The notes under the pieces: model-generated
Seen by the model: only the letters and a program-made list of their open reading frames with translations
The model's database searches: none
What the model was told of the DNA's origin: nothing
Position numbers and translations under genes: made by a program
Assembly (NCBI GenBank): GCA_945874825.1
Contig: CAMCIK010000002.1
Location: 1 to 64,000, forward strand
Reading direction: 5' to 3'
Source: Phenylobacterium deserti
GTDB taxonomy: Bacteria > Pseudomonadota > Alphaproteobacteria > Caulobacterales > Caulobacteraceae
DNA length: 64,000 nucleotides
Shown here: positions 24,722 to 34,860 of the stretch, piece after piece
How positions within the stretch are numbered: the stretch's first letter is position 1
Layout: every line of letters starts with the position of its first letter

Positions 24722-26896
24722 ATGCATCGACGCCATGTCCTTATCGGGGGCGCGAGCCTCTTCGCCGTCACCGGCTGCGCCTCGACAGGCAGCCTAGTCG
24801 GAGGCGGAGCTTCCGCCACCACCCTCGCCGGGGACGCCGCGGTCGCCCGCGCGGTCCTGCCGAGCCAGACCCCGAAGGCCGAACTGCTGCAGAAGTGGAC
24901 CGGCCCCTACGGCGGCGTGCCACCCTGGGACAAGGTGAGCGCCCCCAAGCTGCGCCAAGCCATCCTGGAGGGCATCGACCTGCAGCGCGCCGAGATCCTG
25001 GCGATCGCAAACAACCCCGAGCCTGCGACCTTCGCCAATACCCTGGTGCCGATGCAGATGGCCGGCGAGCCGCTGGACCGCGCCCTGTCACTGTTCGGCG
25101 TGATGACCCAGAACATCGGCTCGGACGACTACAATACCGTGGACACCGAGGTGTCGCCGCTGCTGTCGGCCGCCAGTGACGAGATCACCTTCAACGAAGC
25201 CCTGTTCAAGCGCGTCAAGGCGGTCGCTGACGGTGCCGCCGCCGCCGGCCTGACGGCCGAGCAGACCCGCGTGGCAACCCGCAGCCGCGACAGCTTCGTG
25301 CGCAACGGCGCAGCGCTCGACGCGGCCGGCAAGGCCGAACTGGGCCGCATCAACACCGCCCTGTCCAACGTCTTCACAAGCTTTGGCCAGAAGGTCGTCG
25401 CCGACGAAAAGACCTGGACCGTGATCTCGAGCGAAGCCGGCACGGCCGGCATGCCCGCATCCAACAAGGCGGCTGCCGCCGCCGCTGCACGGTCCCGCGG
25501 GATCCAGGGCTGGGCGATCGTCAACACCCGCTCGAGCGTCGATCCCTTCCTGACCTTCGCCGATGATCGCGGTCTGCGCGAGAAGGTCTGGCGCAAGTTC
25601 GTCGGCCGTGGCGACAACGGCGACGCCAACGACACGAACGCGACCATCGCCGAGATCGTGAAACTGCGGGCCGAGCGCGCGAAGCTGCTGGGCTTTGCCC
25701 ACCACGCCGACTGGCGGATGCAGGACACGATGGCCAAGACCCCGGCCAAGGCGATGGACCTGATGAACCGCGTCTGGGTGCCGGCCAAGGCGCGCGTCGC
25801 CGAGGAAGTGGCCGACATGCGCAAGATCGCCGGCCATGACATCGAACCCTGGGACTACCTCTACTTCGCCGAGAAGGTCCGTAAGGTGAAGTACGACCTC
25901 GATACCAACGAGATCAAACCGTACTTCGAACTGAACAACGTCAAGCGCGGTGCCTTCTACATGGCCGAGCGCCTGTACGGCTTCGACTTCGTCCGGCTGC
26001 CCGCCGGGACGGTTCCCGGCTTCCACCCCGACGTCGAGGTCTTTGAGGTCAAGGACAAGGCCAGCGGGCGTCACATCGGCCTGTTCTACTCCGACGATTT
26101 TGCCCGCCCCGGCAAGCGGTCAGGCGCCTGGATGACCACCTACCGGGCGTACTCGACGTTCGACGGGCCGCAGAACGTGCTGGCGTCCAACAACAACAAC
26201 TTCACCAAGGCCGAGCCCGGCCAGCCGCTGCTGATCTCGCTGGACGACGCCGAGACCCTGTTCCACGAGTTCGGCCACGCCCTGCACTACCTGTCGTCGA
26301 CGGTGACCTATCCGGCGCTGGGCAACACGCCGCGGGATTATGTGGAGTATCCCTCGCAGGTCCACGAGCACTGGGTGCTGAGCCGGCCGATCCTCGATGG
26401 CTTCATGAAGCACGTCGAAACCGGCCAGCCCATGCCGCAGGCGCTGGTCGACAAGATCGAGGCCTCGCAGACCTTCAACCAGGGCTATGCGACGGTCAGC
26501 TACCTGTCCTCGGCCCTGGTCGACATGGACCTGCACACCCGGGCCACACCGCCGACCAACATCGACGCCTTCGAGCGGGAGAGCCTGGCGCGGCTGGGCA
26601 TGCCGAAGCAGATCGTGATGCGGCATCGTCTGCCGCAGTTCAATCACCTGTTCACCTCCGACGCCTACTCGGCCGGCTACTATTCCTACCTCTGGTCGGA
26701 AGTGATGGACGCCGACACATGGGCCTACTTCGAGGAGTCGGGCGACGTGTTCAATCCGGACATCGCCCGCCGCTACAAGGCGATCATCCTGGCCGAGGGC
26801 AACACCACCGACCGGGCCGAGGCCTACCGTCGCTTCCGGGGTCGCGACCCGGACGTGACCGCGCTCCTGAAGGTTCGGGGCTTCCCCGTCTCCTGA
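24722..26896 (+). CDS. M3 family peptidyl-dipeptidase (Dcp-like), predicted lipoprotein
   Basis: The 724-residue zinc metallopeptidase has the HEFGH motif at 515-519 (LFHEFGHALHYL) and the downstream YPSQVHEHWVL glutamate region (about 545), both diagnostic of the M3 thimet/Dcp family. The N-terminus MHRRHVLIGGASLFAVTGCAS has a twin-arginine-like start and a lipobox ending at C19, so it is probably exported and lipid-anchored in the periplasm, unlike cytoplasmic E. coli Dcp. It probably removes C-terminal dipeptides. A strong inverted repeat follows the stop codon. Confidence 0.92.
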   Translation: MHRRHVLIGGASLFAVTGCASTGSLVGGGASATTLAGDAAVARAVLPSQTPKAELLQKWTGPYGGVPPWDKVSAPKLRQAILEGIDLQRAEILAIANNPEPATFANTLVPMQMAGEPLDRALSLFGVMTQNIGSDDYNTVDTEVSPLLSAASDEITFNEALFKRVKAVADGAAAAGLTAEQTRVATRSRDSFVRNGAALDAAGKAELGRINTALSNVFTSFGQKVVADEKTWTVISSEAGTAGMPASNKAAAAAAARSRGIQGWAIVNTRSSVDPFLTFADDRGLREKVWRKFVGRGDNGDANDTNATIAEIVKLRAERAKLLGFAHHADWRMQDTMAKTPAKAMDLMNRVWVPAKARVAEEVADMRKIAGHDIEPWDYLYFAEKVRKVKYDLDTNEIKPYFELNNVKRGAFYMAERLYGFDFVRLPAGTVPGFHPDVEVFEVKDKASGRHIGLFYSDDFARPGKRSGAWMTTYRAYSTFDGPQNVLASNNNNFTKAEPGQPLLISLDDAETLFHEFGHALHYLSSTVTYPALGNTPRDYVEYPSQVHEHWVLSRPILDGFMKHVETGQPMPQALVDKIEASQTFNQGYATVSYLSSALVDMDLHTRATPPTNIDAFERESLARLGMPKQIVMRHRLPQFNHLFTSDAYSAGYYSYLWSEVMDADTWAYFEESGDVFNPDIARRYKAIILAEGNTTDRAEAYRRFRGRDPDVTALLKVRGFPVS

Positions 26897-26904
26897 CGCC
26901 AAGT

Positions 26905-26932
26905 GGGGACACGTACGTCCGTGCGTGTCCCC
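26905..26932. repeat. Inverted repeat after the M3 peptidase gene
   Basis: GGGGACACG (26905-26913) pairs perfectly with CGTGTCCCC (26924-26932) around a ten-base loop, starting eight bases past the stop codon. No T-tract follows on either strand, so it may be a factor-assisted terminator, an mRNA 3' stabiliser or a short repeat unit. The rest of the gap to ffh (26933-27133) shows nothing recognisable. Confidence 0.6.
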
Positions 26933-27133
26933 GCGAGCCGAGCTTGATTTCGCGGCCTTTTCCACTCATAAGGTCCGCCTTCCGGCGCAGATGCAGTTCA
27001 GCGCCCTCTACCGTCACGACCCCCAACCGGACTTCAGGGTGGGACGAGGGCGGCGAGGCCCCCCGTTGACGTGATCGTCCACGGGGGCGAATTGCGTTTG
27101 GCCTCTCGACTTGGATTGACGGTTCGGAACGGC

Positions 27134-28672
27134 ATGTTCGACAGCCTTACAGAACGACTTGGCAGCGTCTTCGACCGGCTCTCCGGTCGGGGCGTTCTGG
27201 GTGAAAAGGACATCGACGACGCGCTGCGCGAGGTTCGCGTCGCCCTGATCGAGGCTGACGTTGCCCTTCCGGTGGTCAAGGAGTTCATCAGCAAGGCCCG
27301 CGAGGACGCGCTGGGCGAGGCGGTGATCCGCTCGATCCGGCCGGCCGACCAGGTGGTCAAGATCGTCTACGACGGCCTGGTAGAGATGCTCGGCGGCGAG
27401 GAGCCGGTCGGGCTCCAGCTGGCCCTGAACCCGCCATCGGTGATCCTGATGGCCGGCCTGCAGGGCTCGGGCAAGACGACCACCTCGGCCAAGCTGGCGC
27501 TGCGCCTGACAAAGATGGACCGCAAGAAGGTCCTTATGGCCTCGCTGGACACGCGCCGTCCCGCCGCCATGGAACAGCTGGCGCTGCTGGGGACCCAGGT
27601 CGGGGTCGACACCCTGCCGATCATCGCAGGCCAGACGGCGACCGACATCGCCAGGCGCGCGATCCAGGCGGCCAAGCTCAGCGGCTATGACGTCCTGATC
27701 CTCGACACTGCCGGCCGCACCACGCTGGACGAGCAGATGATGACCGAGGCTGCGCAGATCGCGCAGATCGCCTCGCCGACCGAGACCCTGCTGGTCGCCG
27801 ACAGCCTGACCGGCCAGGACGCCGTCCGCACAGCCCGCGCCTTCCACGAACGCCTGCCCCTGACCGGCCTTGTCCTGACCCGGGCGGACGGCGACGGCCG
27901 GGGCGGCGCGGCCCTTTCCATGCGGGCGGTCACCGGCCTGCCCATCAAGTTCCTTGGCGTCTCCGAGAAGATCGACGGCCTCGACGTCTTTGACGCCGCC
28001 CGGGTAGCCGGTCGTATCCTCGGACAGGGGGACATCGTCGCCCTTGTGGAGAAGGCCAGCCAGGATCTCGACACCGCCAAGGCCGAGGCCATGGCCCGTC
28101 GCCTGGCCAAGGGCCAGTTCGACCTCGACATGATGGCCGACCAACTGGCCCAGATGAAGCGGATGGGCGGCATGGAGGGCCTGATGGGCCTCCTCCCCGG
28201 GGTCCAGAAGATCAAGAAGCAGATCGCCGAGGCCAACGTCTCGGACAAGGCCCTCGACCGTCAGTTAGCGATCATCTCGTCCATGACCAAGGCCGAGCGC
28301 CGCAAGCCCGACATCCTTCAGGCCTCACGCAAACGGCGGATCGCGGCCGGGGCCGGGGTCGACGTGGCCGAGGTCAACCGCCTTCTGAAGCAGCACCGAC
28401 AGATGGCCGACACCTTCAAGATGATGAGCCGGGACGGCGGCAAGGGCTTCGCACGCATGGCCGGCATGCTCGGGGGCGGTGGCGGGGGGGCCGGTGGACT
28501 CGACCGCCTGAAGGCCCTCGGTGGTGGTAAGGTCCCCACTCCGGACGCGGCCCAGCTCGAGGCGCTGGCGAAAATGACCGACAAGCTGCCCGGCGGACTT
28601 CCCGGCGGCCTGAAACTCCCCGGACTCGGCGGCGGCCTGCCGCCGGGCTTCAACCCCTTCAAGAAATCCTAA
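27134..28672 (+). CDS. ffh: Signal recognition particle protein Ffh
   Basis: Ffh (SRP54) binds 4.5S RNA and signal peptides and docks with FtsY. The 512-residue product has the N domain (1-85), a GTPase G domain with [17 protein letters not shown] (about 104-120), [23 protein letters not shown] and [14 protein letters not shown]-terminal methionine-rich M domain (about 300-440: [24 protein letters not shown]) includes the RNA-binding SKARRRRIAAG-like [12 protein letters not shown] Gly/Pro-rich tail (440-512) is longer than in E. coli. ATG at 27134 is chosen because [10 protein letters not shown] is the family start. Confidence 0.96.
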   Translation: MFDSLTERLGSVFDRLSGRGVLGEKDIDDALREVRVALIEADVALPVVKEFISKAREDALGEAVIRSIRPADQVVKIVYDGLVEMLGGEEPVGLQLALNPPSVILMAGLQGSGKTTTSAKLALRLTKMDRKKVLMASLDTRRPAAMEQLALLGTQVGVDTLPIIAGQTATDIARRAIQAAKLSGYDVLILDTAGRTTLDEQMMTEAAQIAQIASPTETLLVADSLTGQDAVRTARAFHERLPLTGLVLTRADGDGRGGAALSMRAVTGLPIKFLGVSEKIDGLDVFDAARVAGRILGQGDIVALVEKASQDLDTAKAEAMARRLAKGQFDLDMMADQLAQMKRMGGMEGLMGLLPGVQKIKKQIAEANVSDKALDRQLAIISSMTKAERRKPDILQASRKRRIAAGAGVDVAEVNRLLKQHRQMADTFKMMSRDGGKGFARMAGMLGGGGGGAGGLDRLKALGGGKVPTPDAAQLEALAKMTDKLPGGLPGGLKLPGLGGGLPPGFNPFKKS

Positions 28673-28700
28673 TCAGACACTCGAAACTCAAGGACACCCC

Positions 28701-29291
28701 ATGCTCAGGATTCGTCTCGCCCGTGGCGGCGCAAAGAAGCGCCCCTATTACTCCATCGTCGTCGCCGACAGCCATTCGCCCCGCGATGGCCGCTTCATCG
28801 AGAAGGTGGGCACCTACAACCCCCTCCTGAAAAAGGACGACCCCACCCGCGTGACCCTCAAGGTCGAGCGCATCCGCGAGTGGATCGCCAAGGGTGCCCA
28901 GCCCTCTGACCGCGTCGCCCGCTTCCTGGCCAGCGAAGGCCTGGTCACCTGGCAGGCCGGCAGCAACCTGAAGAAGGGCGAACCCGGCCGAAAGGCCAAG
29001 GAGCGCGCCGGGGAAAAGGCCCAGAAGGCCGCTGACCTCGCCGCCGCCGCTGAGGCCGCCGCCGCTGCGCCGCCGCCTGCGCCCGAGCCCGAGCCCGAAG
29101 TTCCGGTCGAGGCGGCACCCGTCGCCGAAGCGCCTGCTGACGAAGCAGTCGCCGAGGCCGCTCCGGCGGATGTCGCCGTTGAGGCCCCGGTTGAAGTCGC
29201 CACTGAGGCTCCTGCTGAGGTCGCTGCTGAGGTCGCTGCTGAGGCTCCGGCTGAGGAAGCCGTCGCCGAAGAGACCGCCACGAAAGACTGA
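28701..29291 (+). CDS. rpsP: 30S ribosomal protein S16 with long acidic Ala/Pro/Glu tail
   Basis: Residues 1-80 are a complete bS16 domain ([37 protein letters not shown]). A further 116 residues follow: a short basic stretch ([19 protein letters not shown]) and then about 85 residues of low-complexity A/E/P/V with repeated AEAPAEE-like units. Other alphaproteobacteria also have S16 tails, but this one more than doubles the protein. It is the first gene of the rpsP-rimM-trmD-rplS set and follows ffh by 28 bases. Confidence 0.96.
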   Translation: MLRIRLARGGAKKRPYYSIVVADSHSPRDGRFIEKVGTYNPLLKKDDPTRVTLKVERIREWIAKGAQPSDRVARFLASEGLVTWQAGSNLKKGEPGRKAKERAGEKAQKAADLAAAAEAAAAAPPPAPEPEPEVPVEAAPVAEAPADEAVAEAAPADVAVEAPVEVATEAPAEVAAEVAAEAPAEEAVAEETATKD

Positions 29292-29297
29292 ACCTGA

Positions 29298-29322
29298 CGG
29301 CCCGGCGTCCTGCGTCGGGCCG
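29298..29322 (+). promoter_or_regulatory. Hairpin between rpsP and rimM
   Basis: CGGCCCG (29298-29304) pairs with CGGGCCG (29316-29322) directly after the rpsP stop and 14 bases before rimM. There is no T-tract. It could damp expression of rimM relative to S16 or protect the rpsP 3' end; in E. coli, rimM and trmD are made far less than the ribosomal proteins of the same operon. Confidence 0.45.
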
Positions 29323-29336
29323 ATCCGGGGTCTGAA

Positions 29337-29840
29337 ATGGCGGATCGGCTGATCCTTGTCGGACATATCGCTGGCGCCTTCGGCGTTCGCGGCCATGTGC
29401 GCGTGACCAGCTTCACCGCCGATCCCATGACCCTCGCCGGATACCGTGACCTGCGACGAGCGGACGGTACCCCGGCACCGGCACTCTCCAGCGCGCGGCC
29501 CGTCAAGGGCGGCCTGGTCGCCCGGGCCGCCGGGGTCGAGACCCGCGAGCAGGCCGAGGCCCTGAGGGGCCTGAAACTGCATGTCCTGCGGGAGGCCCTG
29601 CCGGCTCCCGACGAAGACGAGTTCTACCTCACCGACCTGGTCGGAATGCGGGTCGAGACCCCGGATGGCCAGGTCCTCGGGACGGTACGTGGGGTGCAGG
29701 ACTTCGGCGCGGGCGACCTCCTCGAGATCAAGCCCGAGGGGGCACCCTCCTTCTGGCTGCCCTTCACCCGGGAGGCCGTCCCGGAGGTCGACCTCGCCGG
29801 AGGTCGGATCCTCGCCCAACCCCCTGCCGAGACCGAATAG
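29337..29840 (+). CDS. rimM: 16S rRNA processing protein RimM
   Basis: RimM binds S19 and helps mature the 30S head domain. The 167-residue product has the N-terminal RimM barrel (ILVGHIAGAFGVRGHVRVTSFTADP) and a C-terminal PRC-barrel with EFYLTDLVGMRVETPDGQVLG and LLEIKPEGAPSFWLPFTREAVPEVDL, both typical. Start ATG at 29337. Its stop is only six bases from the stop of the convergent tesB gene, which interrupts the classic operon before trmD. Confidence 0.95.
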   Translation: MADRLILVGHIAGAFGVRGHVRVTSFTADPMTLAGYRDLRRADGTPAPALSSARPVKGGLVARAAGVETREQAEALRGLKLHVLREALPAPDEDEFYLTDLVGMRVETPDGQVLGTVRGVQDFGAGDLLEIKPEGAPSFWLPFTREAVPEVDLAGGRILAQPPAETE

Positions 29841-29846
29841 ACGAGA

Positions 29847-30713
29847 TCAGTCCTTGCGCATCCGCAGCAGGCCTTCCTGGGCCACGCTCGCCACCAGGAC
29901 CCCTTCGCGGGAATAGATCGATCCGCGGATAAAGCCCCGGCCACCGGCGGCACTGGGGCTGTCCTGGGTATAGAGGTGCCAGTCGTTGAAGTTCATCGGC
30001 TTGTGGAACCACATGGCGTGGTCGAGGCTGGCGGACTGGAAGTTGCGCGTCTGCCAGTGAACCCGGTGCGGCCGCATGGCGGTGGACAACAGGTTCATGT
30101 CCGAGGCGTAGGACAGGAGCACCTGGTGCAGGACGGGATCCTCGCCGATCGGCGCCCGGGCGCGGAACCAGACCTCGCTCTTCGGCTCCCGTGCCTCGGG
30201 ACGTTCACGGTCGAAGTGGCTGGAGCCGTCCACGGGACGCATCTCGATGGGCCGCGGACGCATCGCCCACTTGCGCGCCTCCTCCGGCATCTTCTCAAGG
30301 GCCGCCTTGAGAGCCTCGGCTTCTGCGGGAAGTTCGTCGGGTCCGGCCACGGCCGGCATGGCGGCCTGGTGTTCGAAGCCCTCCTCCGGCGCCTGGAAGG
30401 AGGCGGCGAGGTTGAAGATCTGCTTGCCGTTCTGGACGGCGATCACCCGGCGGGTGGTAAAGCTGCCCCCGTCGCGGGACCGGTCAACGTCAAAGAGGAT
30501 CGGTGTGGTCGGGTCACCCGGGCGGATGAAATAGCAGTGCAGGGAATGGCAGACCCTGTCCTCGACCGTGCCATAGGCGGCCAGCAGGGACTGGGCGATG
30601 ACCTGCCCGCCGAAAATCCGGCCGGGTCCCTCGTTCGGCGACAAGCCGCGGAAGAGGTTCACCTCCAAGCGTTCGAGGGCCAGGGTGTCGACAAGGTTTT
30701 CGGGCTGGGACAT
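29847..30713 (-). CDS. tesB: Acyl-CoA thioesterase II (TesB family)
   Basis: The 288-residue product is a double hot-dog thioesterase. The first repeat shows [16 protein letters not shown] and [49 protein letters not shown]; the second shows [18 protein letters not shown], the aspartate of the catalytic triad, and [11 protein letters not shown]. It hydrolyses medium- and long-chain acyl-CoAs. The gene is inverted inside the ribosomal operon, between rimM and trmD, so trmD-rplS must have its own promoter, probably in the 125-bp gap at 30714-30838. Confidence 0.94.
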   Translation of the reverse strand: MSQPENLVDTLALERLEVNLFRGLSPNEGPGRIFGGQVIAQSLLAAYGTVEDRVCHSLHCYFIRPGDPTTPILFDVDRSRDGGSFTTRRVIAVQNGKQIFNLAASFQAPEEGFEHQAAMPAVAGPDELPAEAEALKAALEKMPEEARKWAMRPRPIEMRPVDGSSHFDRERPEAREPKSEVWFRARAPIGEDPVLHQVLLSYASDMNLLSTAMRPHRVHWQTRNFQSASLDHAMWFHKPMNFNDWHLYTQDSPSAAGGRGFIRGSIYSREGVLVASVAQEGLLRMRKD

Positions 30714-30838
30714 GGCTCGGGGACCAATGCTGCAAATGCGAAAGGGCAGGGCATAGAGCCAGTCGACCGGCGGGGCAAGGCGAGCCGGAAGCGACGCCGG
30801 GACTCGAAAAACACGCCGTCTTCGTCCACAAGCCCCGC

Positions 30839-31561
30839 ATGTCCGAACCGCCGCCCTTCGAGGTCACTGTCCTGACCATGTTCCCCGAGGCCTTTCCCGG
30901 GCCGCTGGGGGTTTCGCTGGTCGGGACGGCCTGGCGCGAGGCGGGTCTGTGGTCCCTGGAAACGCTGGACATCCGGGGCTTTTCCAAGGATAAGCGCGGC
31001 TTCCTCGACGACACCCCCGCAGGGGGCGGACCGGGGCAGGTGATGCGGGCGGACGTGATCGCCTCGGCGCTCGACAGCGTCGAACGGCGCGGGCGCCCGC
31101 TTCTCTATATGAGCGCCCGGGGTCGGCCCCTGACCCAGGCGCGTGTGAAGGACTGGGCCGGCGGGCCGGGACTCATCGTCCTGGCAGGTCGGTTCGAGGG
31201 GGTGGACCAGCGGGTGATCGACGCCCGGGGGTTCGAGGAGGTCTCGGTCGGAGACGCGGTCCTCGCCGGTGGCGAGGCGGCGGCCCTGGTGACCATAGAG
31301 GCCTGCGTACGGCTCGTGCCCGGCGTCCTCGGCCAGGCGGAGAGCCTCAGTGAAGAGAGTTTCGAGGACGGGCTCCTGGAGCATCCGCAGTTCACGCGAC
31401 CGCGGACGTTCGAGGGTCTGGAAATTCCGCAGGTTCTGCTCAGCGGCCACCACGCACAGGTGGCGGCCTGGCGCCGGACCGAGCGGGAACAGGCTACGCG
31501 GGAACGGCGTCCGGATCTCTGGACTGCCTGGCTCGCCAATCAACAGGCAAAGGGCGATTAA
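30839..31561 (+). CDS. trmD: tRNA (guanine37-N1)-methyltransferase
   Basis: TrmD makes m1G37 in tRNAs reading CNN and GGG codons and prevents +1 frameshifting. The 240-residue product has the SPOUT trefoil-knot signatures: [55 protein letters not shown] and [21 protein letters not shown], then the C-terminal HPQFTRP-like [24 protein letters not shown]. Length is normal. It is followed by rplS after 24 bases. Confidence 0.97.
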   Translation: MSEPPPFEVTVLTMFPEAFPGPLGVSLVGTAWREAGLWSLETLDIRGFSKDKRGFLDDTPAGGGPGQVMRADVIASALDSVERRGRPLLYMSARGRPLTQARVKDWAGGPGLIVLAGRFEGVDQRVIDARGFEEVSVGDAVLAGGEAAALVTIEACVRLVPGVLGQAESLSEESFEDGLLEHPQFTRPRTFEGLEIPQVLLSGHHAQVAAWRRTEREQATRERRPDLWTAWLANQQAKGD

Positions 31562-31585
31562 AGCCCGGTACGAAAGGACTGAACC

Positions 31586-32011
31586 ATGAACCTGATCCAG
31601 GAACTGGAAAAGGAAGAGGCCGACCGTCTGGTCGCCACCCGCGCCATTCCGGTCTTCCGGCCCGGCGACACCCTCCGCGTCAACGTCCGCATCAAGGAAG
31701 GCGAGCGCGAGCGCGTCCAGGCCTATGAGGGTGTGTGCATCGCCCGCCAGGGCCAGGGCATCAACGAGAGCTTCTCGGTCCGCAAGATCTCCTTCGGCGA
31801 GGGCGTCGAGCGGATCTTCCCGATCCATTCGCCGAACATCGAGAGCATCGAGGTCAAGCGCCGCGGCGTCGTGCGCCGGGCCAAGCTCTACTACCTGCGC
31901 GATCGCCGCGGGAAGTCGGCCCGGATCGCCGAGCGCCAGATGACCCCCGCCGAGCGGGCCCTTGCCGCCGCCGAGCGCGCCGGCACCTCCAGCGACAGCA
32001 CCGAGGGCTGA
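31586..32011 (+). CDS. rplS: 50S ribosomal protein L19
   Basis: bL19 sits at the 30S-50S interface. The 141-residue product has the core [29 protein letters not shown] followed by [20 protein letters not shown] and [21 protein letters not shown] 25-residue Ala-rich tail extends past the E. coli end. GAAAGGA precedes the ATG. A perfect hairpin follows 10 bases after the stop. Confidence 0.97.
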   Translation: MNLIQELEKEEADRLVATRAIPVFRPGDTLRVNVRIKEGERERVQAYEGVCIARQGQGINESFSVRKISFGEGVERIFPIHSPNIESIEVKRRGVVRRAKLYYLRDRRGKSARIAERQMTPAERALAAAERAGTSSDSTEG

Positions 32012-32021
32012 CCGGCGTGCA

Positions 32022-32042
32022 CGACCGGCTTCCAGCCGGTCG
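32022..32042 (+). terminator. Hairpin after rplS (possible terminator or attenuator)
   Basis: CGACCGGC (32022-32029) and GCCGGTCG (32035-32042) form a perfect eight-base-pair stem with a TTCCA loop, between rplS and rfbD. There is no T-tract, so partial or factor-dependent termination is more likely than a strong stop. Confidence 0.5.
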
Positions 32043-32057
32043 TCCCGACGGAACGTC

Positions 32058-32975
32058 ATGTCCGGCTCCAGCCTTCCTGCCCTTCTCCTGACCGGAGGCT
32101 CAGGCCAGGTGGGACTCGCCCTGCGCGAGGCTCCGCCGGCTGGCTTTGAGGTCGTGGCCCCTCCGCGCAGCGAACTGGACCTGGCAGACGCCGGGTCGGT
32201 GCGCCGCTGGGTGGGAGACCGGCCCTGGGCCGCGGTGGTCAACGCCGGGGCCTGGACTGCGGTAGACGCTGCTGAAACCCACGCCGCCGAGGCCTGGGCG
32301 GCCAACGCCCACGGGCCGGCCATACTGGCCCGCGCCACCGCAGAGCGCGGCCTTCCCCTTGTCCAGATCTCGACGGACTATGTCTTCGATGGCGGGCTTG
32401 ACCGGCCCTACCGCGAGGACGATCCGGTCGGACCCGTCAGCGTCTACGGCGCCTCCAAGGCTGCGGGTGAGATGGCGGTGGCCGCCCTCAATCCCCGCCA
32501 TGTGATCCTCAGGACCGCCTGGGTCTACAGCCCCTGGGGGACCAACTTCCTGCGGACCATGCTGCGTCTGGCCGAGACCCGCGACGCCCTCTCCGTCATT
32601 GATGACCAGGCGGGCTGCCCCACCTCGGCCCTGGACATCGCCGGGGCGATCGGGGCCGTCTGCCAGCGGCTCGGCGACGCCGCGCCACAGCCGGCCGGGG
32701 TCTTTCACTTCGCCGGCGCCGGTGAGACCACCTGGTATGGCTTCGCCGCCCGGATCTTCGAGCGCGCCGCCCAGGCAGGCGTCAAGGTCCCGGCCCTGAC
32801 CCCCATTCCCTCGGCCGACTGGCCGACCCCGGTTCGCCGGCCAGCGAATTCCCGGCTGGACACGACGCAGTTCACCCGCACATTCGGGCTTGCGCCCCGT
32901 CCGTGGATGGAGGCGACGGACGAGGTGGTCGACCGGCTCACCGGTGCGGGCGGGCGACAGGGGGGCGGAGCATGA
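32058..32975 (+). CDS. rfbD: dTDP-4-dehydrorhamnose reductase
   Basis: RfbD reduces dTDP-4-keto-L-rhamnose to dTDP-L-rhamnose, the final step of the pathway. The 305-residue short-chain dehydrogenase has [15 protein letters not shown] for NAD(P)H binding, [35 protein letters not shown] (catalytic T/D), and the YGASKAAGE active-site Tyr/Lys (about 128-132). [18 protein letters not shown] is strongly characteristic. ATG at 32058 is preferred because the family begins just before the LLTGG loop. It overlaps rfbA as ATGA. Confidence 0.95.
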   Translation: MSGSSLPALLLTGGSGQVGLALREAPPAGFEVVAPPRSELDLADAGSVRRWVGDRPWAAVVNAGAWTAVDAAETHAAEAWAANAHGPAILARATAERGLPLVQISTDYVFDGGLDRPYREDDPVGPVSVYGASKAAGEMAVAALNPRHVILRTAWVYSPWGTNFLRTMLRLAETRDALSVIDDQAGCPTSALDIAGAIGAVCQRLGDAAPQPAGVFHFAGAGETTWYGFAARIFERAAQAGVKVPALTPIPSADWPTPVRRPANSRLDTTQFTRTFGLAPRPWMEATDEVVDRLTGAGGRQGGGA

Positions 32976-33838
32976 AGGGCATTATCCTGGCGGGGGGTGC
33001 CGGTACGCGCCTCCACCCCGCGACCCTGGCGGTGAACAAGCAGCTCCTGCCGATCTACGACAAGCCGATGATCTACTATCCCCTGTCCATCCTCATGCAG
33101 GCGCGGATCCAGGACATACTGATCATCTCCTCGCCGGAGTACCTGGGCAACTACCAGCGCCTGTTCGGCGACGGCTCCCAGTTTGGCGTGCGCATGGCCT
33201 ACGCCGTCCAGCCCAGCCCCGACGGCCTGGCCCAGGCCTTCCTGATCGGCGAGGACTTCCTGGCCGGCGAACCGGCCGCCCTCGTCCTGGGGGACAACAT
33301 CTTCCTCGGCGCCGGCATGACCGGACTTCTGGAAGCCGCCGCAGCGCGCACGACCGGCGCCACCATCTTCGCCTACGAGGTCGAACGCCCCGAGGCCTAC
33401 GGCGTGGTCGAGCTGGACGCTACCGGCCGGGCCCTGAGCCTGGAGGAGAAGCCCGAGCGCCCGCGCTCCCGCCAGGCAGTGACCGGCCTCTACTTCTACG
33501 ACCGGGACGTGGTTGACCTGGCCCGGCAGGTGCGCCCCTCGGCCCGGGGCGAGCTGGAAATCACCGACCTGAACCGCCTCTACCTGGAGCGGGGGGACCT
33601 CTTCGTTCAGAAGATGGATCGCGGATTCACCTGGCTGGACACCGGCACGCACGACAGCCTGCTCGAGGCCAGCGAGCTCGTCCGGACCCTCCAGAAACGC
33701 CAGGGCCTGCAGATCGCCTGCCTGGAGGAGATCGCCCTCACCAATGGCTTCATCGACGCCGCCCAGGTCCGGCGGGCCGGCGAGGCCCTTTCGAAGACCG
33801 CCTATGGCCAGTACCTCCTGGACCTCGCCGGACGCTGA
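32972..33838 (+). CDS. rfbA: Glucose-1-phosphate thymidylyltransferase
   Basis: RfbA makes dTDP-glucose, the first step of dTDP-rhamnose synthesis. The 288-residue product begins [20 protein letters not shown], the nucleotide-binding signature. It continues with [30 protein letters not shown] and [17 protein letters not shown], all close to the family consensus. Only the first and last pathway genes are here; rfbB and rfbC are not in the window. Rhamnose would go to lipopolysaccharide or other surface glycans. Confidence 0.96.
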   Translation: MKGIILAGGAGTRLHPATLAVNKQLLPIYDKPMIYYPLSILMQARIQDILIISSPEYLGNYQRLFGDGSQFGVRMAYAVQPSPDGLAQAFLIGEDFLAGEPAALVLGDNIFLGAGMTGLLEAAAARTTGATIFAYEVERPEAYGVVELDATGRALSLEEKPERPRSRQAVTGLYFYDRDVVDLARQVRPSARGELEITDLNRLYLERGDLFVQKMDRGFTWLDTGTHDSLLEASELVRTLQKRQGLQIACLEEIALTNGFIDAAQVRRAGEALSKTAYGQYLLDLAGR

Positions 33839-33907
33839 GGCGCGGTGAGCCTTGGCCAGCGGGCCGGTTCGGCGTTAGTGTCGCCGGGCGCACTCGGGAG
33901 CCTGCCC

Positions 33908-34252
33908 ATGAAGATGATCGTCGCCGTGATCAAGCCCAGCCGCCTGGACGCCGTCCTTGATGCCGTCACCGAGGCCGGCGCCTCCGGTCTCACCGTCACG
34001 GAGGTCCGCGGCTATGGTCGCCAGAGGGGCAAGACCGAGGTCTACCGGGGGGCTGAGTACGAGGTGAAGCTCCTGCCCAAGGTCAAGCTGGAGATCGCCG
34101 TCCCCACGGACATCGCCGACGCCGTCATCGAGGCCATCACCCGCAGCGCCAACACCGGCAAGATCGGCGACGGCAAGATCTTTGTCATGGACCTCGAGAC
34201 CGCCCTGCGCATCCGTACCGGCGAAGCCGACGCCGCAGCGATCTCGGGCTAG
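33908..34252 (+). CDS. P-II family nitrogen regulatory protein
   Basis: The 114-residue product is a canonical P-II signal protein. It has KMIVAVIKPSRLDAVLDAV, T-loop tyrosine Y51 in VYRGAEYEVKLLPKVKLEI (the uridylylation site) and RSANTGKIGDGKIFV for ATP binding. P-II proteins report nitrogen and energy state by binding 2-oxoglutarate, ATP or ADP. Neither amtB nor glnA is adjacent, so GlnB or GlnK identity cannot be fixed. The ATG at 33908 gives the standard N-terminus. Its stop codon overlaps the convergent metW stop. Confidence 0.93.
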   Translation: MKMIVAVIKPSRLDAVLDAVTEAGASGLTVTEVRGYGRQRGKTEVYRGAEYEVKLLPKVKLEIAVPTDIADAVIEAITRSANTGKIGDGKIFVMDLETALRIRTGEADAAAISG

Positions 34253-34860
34253 TCCCGCCTCAGCACGAAGACGGCCGCCTCGGCCCGCCAGTTCTCCAGA
34301 ACCGAGCGCGGGGGGATGGGCCGCGCCGGACGCCCCCCTGACAGGGCTGCACAAGCCTCGATCCTCAGGCCCAAGTCATCGGTCAGGGCCAGGAAGTCGT
34401 GCAGGGTGCACAGATGGATGTTGGGCGTGGACCACCAGGGATTGGGCAGGGCCCGGGTCTCCGGCATGCGGCCGCGCGCCAGCAGGGCCCAGCGCACCCG
34501 CCAGTGACCAAAGTTCGGAAAGCTCACCACTGCCCGGTCGGCGATCCGCAGGAGCTCCGAGACCACGTGCCGGGGGTCGCGCATCTGCTGCAGGGTCTTG
34601 GACAGTATGGCCACGTCGAAGGCCCGGGTCGGGAAGCTGTCGAGATCGTGGTCGGCGTCGCCCTGCACCACGGCGAGGCCCCGGGCCAGGCAGGCCGAGA
34701 CCCCGTCGGCGGAAATCTCCAGTCCCTGGCCGTCGACGCCCCGCTCCCGGGTCAGGAGGTCCAGAAGGTCACCCTCGCCGCAGCCGACGTCCAGTACCCG
34801 CGCCCCGACAGGGGTCAGGCGCAGGATCTCGCGGAAGTCCTCGCGCATTGGCCCGTTCAC
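34249..34860 (-). CDS. metW: Methionine biosynthesis protein MetW
   Basis: The 203-residue product is a class I SAM-methyltransferase-fold protein. It has [33 protein letters not shown] (about 16-48), [23 protein letters not shown] and [33 protein letters not shown], all hallmarks of MetW. MetW works with MetX in homoserine O-acetylation in many Proteobacteria. The GTG start (34858-34860) overlaps the metX stop as GTGA, so the two are co-translated. Confidence 0.94.
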   Translation of the reverse strand: MNGPMREDFREILRLTPVGARVLDVGCGEGDLLDLLTRERGVDGQGLEISADGVSACLARGLAVVQGDADHDLDSFPTRAFDVAILSKTLQQMRDPRHVVSELLRIADRAVVSFPNFGHWRVRWALLARGRMPETRALPNPWWSTPNIHLCTLHDFLALTDDLGLRIEACAALSGGRPARPIPPRSVLENWRAEAAVFVLRRD

